Source: Exobasidium rhododendri
Taxonomy: Eukaryota > Basidiomycota > Exobasidiomycetes > Exobasidiales > Exobasidiaceae
Direction: 5' to 3'
Length of the DNA stretch: 64,000 bases
Assembly: GCA_026210745.1 (NCBI GenBank)
Contig: CP110632.1
Location: 3,285,001 to 3,349,000 of the forward strand
Below are positions 21,480-31,539 of this stretch, piece by piece. The position numbers were made by a program, and so were the translations under genes. The notes below the pieces were generated by a model that saw nothing but the letters and a program-made list of their open reading frames with translations, was not told the origin of the DNA and searched no databases. Each line of letters begins with the position of its first letter. Position 1 is the stretch's first letter.

Positions 21480-24400
21480 TTGCATCACAGGACCAGAGAG
21501 TCATTGCGTCGCGCTCCAAAGCGCCTCAATATTTCTTTCTGCCACGACAACGTCATCATTCTCACCGCTCAACTTAGGGATAGGTCCGGCCTCGTTTCCC
21601 CTTTCTCGAGTGTCCGGGCCAGGGTTTCAGATCTTCAGCTTCCACCTACATCTTCCGCGGTCGATACATCCATTACTCCTCCTTTCGCGACTCTGACACC
21701 CGGCATCCGAAAGGCAGTGACAACTCGAAAGCAAGTCACACCGCCTGACAGCTTCCTATCGTTGTCTAGTGCTGCACCGCAGGCTTCCTCTTCTTCTGTT
21801 TCGGCTGTTTCACCCTCGCTACCCTCGCCGTCCTCGCCGCAGGTGACAGTTAGGAGAAAGAAAGTTAACCGGTACAGCAACAGTGCAGCAATCGAGATCG
21901 CAACACCGAGTGCTTCAGTCAAGCCTTTGCCTCCAAGGGTAGCGAGGGAGCCTGAGCTTTCCACTTCGCCCTTACAAGTTACCTCTCCTAGTGCTGTTCA
22001 TGGCGCTCCATCGCCATCAAAGATTCCCAGGCTTGTAAGTGTGGATGCGATATCAAACGTCTCTCGTGAAAATACTGCAACGACATTAGCTACGACAACG
22101 GCATCCGCAACGACGACGACGACGAGTATGCAAAAGGCAGACCCTGCTTCGCCCTTAGTCACGAGTAGAGAGTCGACATACAGCGACGGGCGCTTCAGTG
22201 GGATAGTCACGACTGCGAGTGCCATGAGCATACAAAGAGCAGCAGCGCAAACGCGAACCATGGGAGAAAGGACTGGTACCCCATCACCAAGAGGCGTCAG
22301 TGTTGACAAGGGAATTGGGGTCAAGACAAGACGAAGGAAGAGTAGAGATGCCACTTCTACGACCAAGAGAAGTAGTCGACAATCATCTGCACATACCTCT
22401 ACGAGTGCAGGAGGCGCCAGAGATGATGAAAAATTGTTAGACTTCATCGAGACATCTGGAGTATCGAAGTCGACATCTCAGCCTATGAACAAGACCAGCT
22501 TGACGGCCAGTAGAATACCCAGGATCAGCGCAGAATTCGACAGAGGAAAGCTCAGCCTCTCTGCTCAGGAGAATATTCCAATCAATGCCAACAAGCGTCT
22601 CAGTAGTAAATTAATTTCTTCTGCCTCAAAGTCCCTTACTTTGACACCTTTGGATATCTCTAGAGCGGGCAATCTGGCTGAAGCTGAACAGCTCCGATCG
22701 CCCAACTCCACAACTTACGACTCACAGCTCTCAGCAGGTCGATCTCCGTGCGGTAATGATCGCTTTCATTCCCCCAGCACGTCTTCTTTTGCTCTAGGGC
22801 GCCACATGAGTACCTTATCTACTCAGAGCAGCATCCAAGTATTGAGTCCGTACAGTGATGCATGGGGTCAAAATTCAAGTGTAGCTGCGGAGAAAGTTAA
22901 TCAACAAGGACACACTACTCAATCATTTCCTCCCGAGTACTTTTCTCCCTCATCTACACCTCGACCTAGAGGAGCATCTGTGACCTCTGCTGCTTCTTCC
23001 TTTGTCAGTCGTCGATCTAATCTAGCGAGCACGACACTTGCCAAGGGCTCTGGTTCCCCATATCGTCATCAAAACTATCCTTCCTCTGTGACCTCTTTGG
23101 CCTCCAGAGATCATCAGCCTCGAAGCAAGGAGTCAGGCGCATACGACGGCCTCAGTGAGAAGGATAGGCTGTTGAATCAACTACTCGCTTCTCTCACCTT
23201 GGTCGACTCGCAGTCGTACGAGTCTTTCCACTCTTTAGAAGAGGTGGAATCGTACAAGAAGGAGATTATTCGAGTGGAAAAGCGAGTCATCGATGTCCAA
23301 CACAAACTCAAGGTCGAGATGAGAGTACGAGATGCCGCTGAAAAGCTTCGAAGGGCAGGGACGAGAAAAGCGCAGCACGACCGGAATCAGAGTGTTGCAA
23401 GCAATCATGGCTTTGCTTTGACATCTAGTCACTCGTTGGCGGCATCACTTGCAAGTACGACAGCTCCGACGGATGCGGGTCAAGTAGAGATTGACGTGGT
23501 GACTGCGACGAAGCGAACCGATGCTATCTGTAAGGAATTGATCGAACTGAAGGAGAAGGCTATGCTGCTGCGGAGGAGGTTACTGGAACACCAGACGAGG
23601 GTACTAGCACTCCGACTGAATGCTCTAGAAGCTGAGAATGCAGATAGATGGCAAGCGATGGAGGAAGAAGAGAATGACAAGGTGGGAGCCAATCTTGCCA
23701 TGGAAGAGCTGGAGAAAGTTCGAGACAAATTGCAAAGAGTAGAGCAAAATTGGGAGCATGAGAAGCGAGATCGAGAAGAGGAAGTAAGTCGCTGGAGGAA
23801 GAAGTATGAGGAGGAAAAAGTTCTTTGGAAAGAGGAACACGAAGGACGTCTGCACGAGTGGGACAAGAAGATGATGGAAGCAGAAAGGCACTTCGAAATC
23901 TCCTCTCAGCAAATCAAGGAGGATCATGGCAAGGCTTCACGAGCCGAGAGTGTGATGAGGAGAGATGTGGAAGTTGAACTGGAGAAGCAAGCAGCTCTTT
24001 CTGCTTTGCGCGAAAAGGAGACGATTGAAATGAGAGCGCAAATAGAGCAATTCGAGTTTGAGATGACGGCCGAGCGCAAGATAATGCAGAGTAGGCAACA
24101 GCTGTTCACCGCCTTTGAGAAGCGGCTGAATCGAGCGGAGACACGACTTCGAGAGCAAGACGATCGATGCGCACAATTGTTGGGTAAGGTGGACGGCAGA
24201 GAAGAGATGGACAAGATGCTGGATCAGATCAAGTCTGGATACGGTGCAGTCAAAAAGGAAAAGACGGCTGGGCAAGACATCGATGAGCTGATCAGTAGCA
24301 TCACCACTCACATCGGCGACATGGAGGACGAACTCCACAGAGGTGGTGGCGGTGGCGGTGGCGAGCAAGGGTATGACGGCAACACCATTCATGCCTTGGA

Positions 24401-25895
24401 GACTCGACTAGAGACCACTGAAGAAGAACTGGAAAGCTGGAAGAGGGAAGCCGAGAGTGCCAAGAGAAGTTTGGCAGCAATGCAAAGGCAAAGCTCGATC
24501 AGTCTTGTCAACAGCGCACGGTTGAGCACGAACTTTCGATCTCCCAAATTGCGAAGTGGCAGCTTCTTGAGCGCACAGACAACAACAGAAGCGGAGTCTA
24601 GACTTGCTCTGATGGAAAGGAAGAGCGCAGCCTTGGAAGAGGAGTTGATCGAAGCAAGGACACAAGCAGGTGTGCGCGATCCTCCCAACTCTCCACCGAT
24701 CAAAGTCGCCGGCAGCAGTAGCTCGACTGGTGATGTCCGAGATTTGGAAACATATAGTCACGCCCTTCAGAACCTCGCCTCTATCTTGCCCAACCTTGAT
24801 CCGAACTGCACCGATCTGCACTACATCGAAGACTGTCTTCATAGGGCAGGGTCAGTGCAGATCAAGCAAGAGACGCCGGCGAAAGCGTCACAACGTGATG
24901 ATGTCGAGGAACGTTGTCAAGAAGTGGTAGTAAAGAGCCGCGCTCTTGTCAGTGTAAGCTCGAGATTGGTGGACCGCTCCTTAAACTTGGAGGCCCAAAG
25001 AGAAGACTTTGAACGTGCAGTCGTCGTCATGGAAGAGAAATGCACCGACTTGAGATCGGCACTGGAGGACTTGAAAAGAGGAAAAGCGACACAACTGGCG
25101 AGGGAGAAGAAGTTACAGAGCGCGGTCAGTGAGCTGCGGAAGTCGTTAAGTGTGAAAGGCACTTTAGACTTTGGCTTTCCTGGATCGCGCTCGAGTGTTG
25201 CGAGCACTTCTAGAGGTGGTAATGCATCCATCCTTATCTTTAGAGCACCTTCGCAGAACCACAATCCTTCTGCAACGACCGTCAGCAAGCGAAGGAAGAT
25301 GCCACAGCCGCTTTCCATTGCCCCGACAACCAATTCTCTCTCTTTCACTCCTAGTTCCTCCTTCAGTGATCCGAGTACTGCAGCGATATCCACTCCGAGC
25401 GCTGCGACCAAAAAGATCAGATCGCTACCGAAAACACCGGCAAGCACCACCTTCTCCTCACCGCAATTTCCTCATCGAACGATTACGCTTGGAATGGATG
25501 ACGAGCAACTAAGGGTTCGAATACGTGACTTGGAGATTGCTCTGATCCAGTCGAAATCGAAGAACAGCTCACCTACGCCATCCTTTAGTCAAGATTCAGG
25601 AGCGCAAGACGAATTAATAAAGGAGCTAGAGGAGAATCGACGGGAGTTGGAATACGTCAAAGGCGTCGAGTCGAGGCAAAGGATAGACTTGCTGTGAGTG
25701 CTTTCGCAGACCAGTCGTGTCGGTATCAGCATCTGCCGACGATCACTCTTATACTCATATCTACCTTTTTTTTTTCGCAGCGATGAACTGACGTCTCTCA
25801 CAGGAGAGCTGGCGGAGGCTAGAGCTCACCTAAGAAATGAACAACGAAAGAACATGCTGGCCATGAACCACGACCGCGACAGTAGCTCATCGTGA
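21480..25895 (+). CDS. uds1: Uds1-domain coiled-coil septation protein (start unresolved)
   Basis: The frame is open from 21480 (directly after a TAG) to 25693, then a spliced last exon 25781-25895 adds the C-terminus; together about 1442 codons. Residues about 555-740 match the 'up-regulated during septation' domain: LNQLLASLTLVDSQSYESFH, LEEVESYKKEIIRVEKRV, then LIELKEKAMLLRRRLLEHQT. Long coiled coils follow (about 740-940 and 960-1040), with LDPNCTDLHYIEDCLHRAG and ARALV-type helices further on. The first 550 residues are Ser/Thr-rich and disordered. The first in-frame ATG is far inside, at 22128, so either a short 5' exon is missing from this model or translation starts late. In fission yeast Uds1 localises to the division site. 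It lies next to the septation kinase. Confidence 0.8.
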
Positions 25896-26254
25896 ATTTA
25901 AGCAGATATTTTTTATCACGCATCTTTCCCAACCCCTTCTCCTGCTCCGCTATCACAAATCAGCATGTAACATAAGCACAAAGCAGATATACCTGTCATT
26001 TCTAGCCACGAAGAAAAGAAAAGGCACAAGAGCGAGTCGATATGTAGGATGTGGGAACACAGACATGCAGCAACTGATCGAGACGCGCATGAGCCACGCG
26101 AGCAGAAAAGAGTGGTTCATCCGTGCGTCGTCGCCTATGATACCTACCTAGATGGAATAATATGTTGGTCGTGCCGCGTAATGGCTCCTTCTGACCGCCT
26201 TCCTCACCCCTGTTCCCTTTCTCGTCGCATCTTGATACTTTAGAAAAGCGTAAC
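25896..26254. other. Intergenic region upstream of PRE7
   Basis: About 360 bases. The PRE7 promoter side shows no obvious proteasome-associated (PACE-type GGTGGCAAA) element by eye. Nothing else was seen. Confidence 0.5.
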
Positions 26255-27261
26255 ATGGTCGTTTCGCTGATGCAAAGCATGCCATCGAGCATGCTATCAA
26301 AGTCAAGTACCAGTAATGGAATTACCTCGCACGCTTTCAGCCCATACACCGACAATGGAGGTTCCATCATGGCAATTGCAGGTTCAGATTTCTGTGTAGT
26401 TGCTGGTGATACAAGACAAAGCGAAGGATATAATATCCAGACCAGATACAAGCCAAAGGTGTTTCGATTGTGAGGCCACTCTTCAGATCAAGGCTTATCG
26501 ATCATCCAATTGAAATTCTTTTCTCCCCTCCCACTCGCAGAAACGATCGGGCAACGCTGGCTACAAATGGATTCTCCGCGGACGCTGAAGCACTTGTCTC
26601 CGTCGTCAAATCGAGATTGGAATGGTATCGACATGCGCATGGCTCAAGTATGCCACTCCAAGGTATTGCAAGAATGATTTCGACCATCTTATATGGGAAA
26701 AGATTCTTTCCTTATTACGTTTATAACATCCTTGGTGGTCTTGATGAGGAAGGTAAAGGAGCAGTGTTCAGTTTTGACCCAGTAGGAAGCTATGAAAGAG
26801 AGTTCTGTCGTGCGGCAGGAGCAGCTCAGAGTCTCTTACAGCCATTCCTGGACAGTCAAGTGAGTTATCATAGCGACTCTACGTTTCTCAACGTATATCG
26901 TGACTTGCTGGCTGAATACTTACACTTGATTCCTCTCTCTCTCTCTGCACAGGTCATGTTCAAAAATCAACTTTCAACGCCCGCTCGACCAATCCCAGAG
27001 CCAGGTACAATGAAGCTTGATCAAGTCCTTAGGATTGTTATGGATGGTTTCACCGGCGCAACAGAAAGACATATCGAGGTGGGAGATGGCTTAGAGATGT
27101 TCGTTGTTCGAACTCCAATCGAGGAGGGAAAATCAGCGACAGAAGGGTCGGCAGCTTCTATCGATCTGGCTGCTTTAGGTGCAGTTGAAGCTCTAGGAGG
27201 AGAGGACGAGTACAAGAATGGAGCTTGTGTTGTCATTCGACGAGAACTCAAGAAAGACTAG
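26255..27261 (+). CDS. PRE7: 20S proteasome subunit beta-6 (beta type-1)
   Basis: Exons 26255-26469, 26541-26859 and 26953-27261 join to 280 residues. After a short propeptide the protein reads [94 protein letters not shown] and [16 protein letters not shown]. This matches beta-6/PRE7 nearly block for block, including the order of helices H1-H5. Beta-6 is one of the non-catalytic subunits of the inner ring. An insert near the C-terminus (about residues 240-265: [20 protein letters not shown]) lengthens the last loop compared with yeast. The alternative upstream ATGs are out of frame. The call is secure. Confidence 0.96.
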
Positions 27262-27595
27262 ATCTCATTAGCAATGCTTGGGAATACAATCTTATTACTG
27301 GCATTAGTTTGGAGGTGCAGAATGCGGAGAGGTCGGTGCATGGCAGCAAAATGCAGTTGTGTGGACTCGCCGTAGACAGAAATGGAGAGGAGAACGTTGG
27401 CAGGCGGTGTGGCGAAGGGGAGTCTTTTGAGATGGGAGTCTTCAAGTGGTTGTTAGGCAGCCGGGGCAGGTGCAGCATCGGTTTTCGTTCATTTGCCCAC
27501 CGTTTTCCCTGCACGCTTGACCCTCGCAGTCGCCTCGATGCTTCTTTTTATCAATTCGACAGCGGCTTTGTCCGCCTGTCTACCACGGTAGTATC
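27262..27595. other. Convergent 3' flank of PRE7 and the small membrane protein gene
   Basis: About 330 bases between two stop codons of converging genes. No coding or RNA feature could be supported. Confidence 0.5.
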
Positions 27596-28024
27596 TTACT
27601 GCTCTGCTGCTTTCTCATTGATCAGCTCCACTTTTATTGCAGTCTTCTCTTTTTCGACAATTTGTGTCTCTTTGGGGGTGACGACTTGCGTTTGCTTGTT
27701 TAGAGAGGATGTCGAGAACTCTTTGCTCTTCTTTTCTACAGCTGATGGGAGGACCAGAATCTTGGGTACAGCGGCAAAAGAAGCGTTTGAGAACGTGTTC
27801 GTTGCCAAGGTAGTGTAGGTGTAACCGTCTCGATCTGGTCTATCCGAGAACGGTACTCGACAACAGCACATGCAAGCCGCAAGAATGTCGCAGATCCCGA
27901 CCACTAAGCCAAATACTCCTCTCACTAGCAATGAACCAACTTCACCGAGAGCTAAGAATGCCGTAGAAGAGAGCTCACCAATGAACATGAAAGAGCTGGC
28001 GAGGTACGAAAAGACGATGCCCAT
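27596..28024 (-). CDS. Small Cys-rich membrane protein, unknown function (142 aa)
   Basis: The single frame starts at a true ATG. Two hydrophobic helices occupy about residues 4-52 (FSYLASSFMFIGELSSTAFL, then LLVRGVFGLVVGICDILAAC). They end in a cysteine cluster ACMCCC that is a good candidate for palmitoylation. The C-terminal half is soluble, with a basic/acidic stretch KETQIVEKEKTAIKVEL. Short fungal proteins with a hydrophobic hairpin followed by CxCCC recur in genomes, but I know no function. Membrane location (plasma membrane or endomembrane) is inferred from the helices. It converges with PRE7. Confidence 0.6.
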   Translation of the reverse strand: MGIVFSYLASSFMFIGELSSTAFLALGEVGSLLVRGVFGLVVGICDILAACMCCCRVPFSDRPDRDGYTYTTLATNTFSNASFAAVPKILVLPSAVEKKSKEFSTSSLNKQTQVVTPKETQIVEKEKTAIKVELINEKAAEQ

Positions 28025-28754
28025 TGTGACGGGATTTTGCTTCGCTTGCGTAGAGGCGTCAAAGATGAGAATGGAATTGTTGCAGGTTAGTCAGAAGTGT
28101 CGTGTCATGGAAGTGAGATAGCCAGTGCGATGAAGTCTGGAGGATAGATTGGGAAGCCAGCCATCACGGAGGACGTTCCATTCCTCCCATTAGCTGCTGA
28201 TCGTATCCAAGCGCCCCTATTCCAGAACACGCAAGCATTAGAACAAACTAATTGATCCATGGAAATTAAAAGCCCTCATTTTATGTCTTAGCTTCTTCTC
28301 TACTACTACCTGCTGCCGCGCACCTGGTGGGGAGAGGAGCAAGGCAATCGGAGCAAAACGCAGACAAGGGAATATCACTCGATAACACTCTAGCTCTGTA
28401 AGGCACCCAGCCTTCTTCAAAGGAGCGCAAAGAGTCCCTTGACTCGCGATCGAATAAGATACTCTGCATCAGTCTTGCTTCACTGAGAAAAGCCCTCTCG
28501 TTGATCAATGTGCGGCTTGAAGCGGTCGCAACAGTGGTATAATTACATTACTGTACAATCTTCCTCTTCCCCATCTTCTTGTTGTTCGCCACGGAGATGG
28601 GAAGGACGAGGTACTACATCCAAATGCTGAGCGAAGAAGCGCATGATGCTTCGATGGCTCATTCCGATGCTAGAGGTACGCAAGAAAATGCAAATTCAGT
28701 CCACCCCTCTCACCGACACTCTAACGGCTGCACGGCGATGCTCTTTCGATGGAC
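28025..28754. other. Intergenic region upstream of the small membrane protein and downstream of the WD40 gene
   Basis: About 730 bases with no recognisable gene. Only short frames without homology are present. Confidence 0.5.
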
Positions 28755-31257
28755 TTACGTTTCGTGACGGCTATTCTGCTGCATGATCTCCTCTTTTCTG
28801 CTGTATGCATCGGCTATCCGTCTTGCACCACGACTCACCGGTCCGAAGATCTTGACCGTCTCGTCTATTCCGCTTACTGCACAGATCGGCAGCGTAGGAT
28901 GTTGGGATAACACGTTGACTACACTGCTATCCCCCTTCCAAATACCTTTCAACAGACCCTTCTCGTCATTTGACCATACGAAAAAGTGACCGCAATCGGA
29001 TCCACTCCAAATGTATTCATCACTGGATCCTATGAAGCCGCAATCTTTGACAGTCTCGTTGTTCGCGTGTCCGGCAAAGGCCCCTGCAGGGTAGACAATG
29101 GGAGCATTGCCGCCCGATATGTTGTGTCGGTTCGATTGCTCCTCGTCTGAGCTCTCTGCATCAGCAAAGTTAAAGGATACGTCATCGTCACCGGAGCCAT
29201 TGTCGTCGTCGTCGTCGTCACCATCGTCAAATTGGCCGTCAGAATCGTCCATCGCGCCTCCTTCAAGCTGCAGTAAGCTCCTGATTAGTCGATCCCTGTC
29301 TTCCGCCTCTAAAGACTCTTCGCTACTCGATGACTGGTCCGTGGTAGTATGAGGTATTGACTGGGAACTGGCAAATTCAACCTCCTCCATACTGCCGTCT
29401 TGCCTGACGAAGTTCCCCCAATGACTACTCCGAATGTACGCTTCGGCTCGATCCCACAGCAATATTCTAATCTTGACTTCCTCACTGTAAGCCCTCCATT
29501 TGTTTGCTTGGTCCAACTCTTCCATCAACGACACAAAGTTTTCTTTCACTTCTTCGCCCATCGTCGACTGCATTTCCGCCCTGTAGTCGTCTAGATCCAA
29601 CTCTACTGACTCGCTTTGCCCGAGTGTAGCTCCCTTAATGTAGAGTAACGCCTTACAGAGTACAATGATGCTCCTTTCGCTCGCCAGGCAAGCATTCAGC
29701 TCTCTTGACTTCTCGATTGCTTCAGCAAGTCCGCTGATGTCTCGTCTTAGATGTGCAAGTGTCTTTGGGGTAACGATCGCTTCTGTTTCCTCCATCTCAC
29801 TAGGAAACAAAGCTTGAAGTGCTCTTCGTCTGACGTTATCCCATTCCCGATCTTCGACCCCTACTCTGGGCTGTGGTGTCGCACTACCACTGTCGGTCTT
29901 TGCCCTTTTACTGCTGTACAGTATGCCTGTCTCTTCACTTCTCGCCTTACCTGGGTCGCTCTTTATGTCAAATCGATAGACACCGTCGCCCGAATAGCTC
30001 GCAATGAGCTGCATGAAACGGTGTGAGTATATCCTCTCCTCTCGGTTTAGTAGATGAGCGAGGTTCTGTCACTCACGTCTCTTCCGTTTGCTTCCGATAT
30101 CTTTACCGCAGTGACATGAGCTCGTTCACGTCGCGTTATGCTGTCTGCGCCTCCTTTGTGATCTTCGCGAGAGAATCGACGAACACAGTGCGTAAGAGCG
30201 GCTGTCTCTTCATCGATATAAGATCCCCATTCACTCTTCAGAAGTCGAGGTATCATCCTTCGGTCTTGCAGATACACCTTGTCACTAGTGCCAGCAACAG
30301 CAAACAGCCACGGCTCCATCTTGGATACCGAAAGGGAGTACAACTCCATTTGGAATTGCATCAGCGGTCGAGGGCACCCCTGTCCATAAGCCTGAGATCT
30401 AGAGCAGGTGTGCTGGTTACATCCAAGTAGTGTAAGAGAGACATGCTGACTTCGCAGACTATAGCCCTCGTCGAAACTCACTGGCACTCTCAGGTCAGTC
30501 TGTCTGACCTCTCCATCCTCTGCAGCAGTCAGGAAAACATCTGGACTGTTCTCCGTGCTGATCTTCTTTGCCCTACTGGTGTGGCACTTCAGCACTCGAA
30601 TACATGCCCCTTGATTTTGCTCCCAGTGCGTGTATTCTTTCCCGCTCGGCAGCTGTACATTCCTTGATGCGCTTGCTCTACTCAGATCGAATACTCTCAC
30701 TTGACAATCTCCTGCACAGGTGAAGAGCCTCCGATCAGAACAGTTTGGTGCCCATTTGACATTGAAGATGTTCGCCCGATGGCCAGTCTGTATGACCTCT
30801 GCTTGGGCCATGTCCAGCCTAGGGTGCGCTCTTAAGCCCTGTCCAGGAATGTGTTGAACCGATCTGGGATTTGCATCACTGCTCCCGAGCTTCCACAAGA
30901 TGATTTTCCTATCGTCGCTGCCACTGGCTAGACAGTGGCCACTTTGTGACCATGCTAGGGCGCTGTGTGTGTGACTAAATCAGCTAGTGTCTTCGCCTTA
31001 TCTCGTCTCACTCGCCGCACTCACTTTACGCATCCTTCGTGACCGACGTTGCTACCATAAGCGTCAGGACCACCCAATACATCTATCTGGTCAAACCGAC
31101 TTAGGACGTCGTCCGTGATCTGTGAGGATCTCTGGTAAGCGGTGGACGGAGAGTGAGTGACGAACGGGTTGCTGCGAAGATGTGTTAATCTGTCTGTGTA
31201 CGTTTGCGAGTGATAGAAGGGTGATAGGGAGGAGGGCCATTGGGCATTGTGTCGCAT
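28755..31257 (-). CDS. DCAF6/DCAF8-like WD40 repeat protein (CUL4-DDB1 substrate receptor type)
   Basis: Exons 31257-31025, 30962-30077 and 30008-28755 join to 790 residues. WD repeats start with GHEGCVNALAWSQSGHCLAS, where the second junction restores the Asn, then GSDDRKIILW, TGHRANIFNVKWAP, CAGDCQVRVFDL, TAAEDGEVRQTDLR and AGTSDKVYLQDRR. After a long acidic middle part (poly-Asp around residue 650) two more repeats appear: WSGSDCGHFFVW and LPICAVSGIDETVKIFGPVS. The RANIFNVKWAP block, SYSGDGVYRF and the SGSDCGHFFVW end are hallmarks of the DCAF6/DCAF8 (IQWD1/WDR42) group, which present substrates to CUL4-DDB1 ubiquitin ligases. The ligase role is inferred from family. A 282-nt divergent promoter is shared with the adaptor-motif gene. 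Confidence 0.88.
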
Positions 31258-31539
31258 TATAGTGGTACGATCGCCGCAGACATTGAGTCGATGGGCCGAG
31301 CAAGGAGGTGATTAGTGAATGAGGATACGGAATTTGGCCAGGGTTACGGCAGACTGAGGAAGGTCCGTGCAGCTATTGAGCCGATCCTCAAGGTATACAT
31401 AGATCTTGCCGTGGTAGGGTATACTTTAAAATCTGCCTCGTCGCGCCTTTGTTGCTCTTCCATGAAATTTGTTTTCTCAGAACCACTGCCTACCTTTGGA
31501 TTTGCTTGATCTCTCCTGTTCTGCTTCTTGAGTGGTGCA
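31258..31539. promoter_or_regulatory. Shared 282-nt divergent promoter
   Basis: Only 282 nt separate the start codons of the WD40 gene (minus) and the adaptor-motif gene (plus), so both promoters must lie here. No clear TATA element was seen. Confidence 0.45.

Noticed and set aside
22000-24900. Several long antisense frames inside the Uds1 gene
   Set aside because: They mirror the codon bias of the sense coiled-coil gene and show only Ser/Leu/Phe-rich shadow composition.
25505-25520. GGGTTCGAATAC resembling a tRNA B box
   Set aside because: It lies within the continuous Uds1 coding frame and has no A box or acceptor stem around it.
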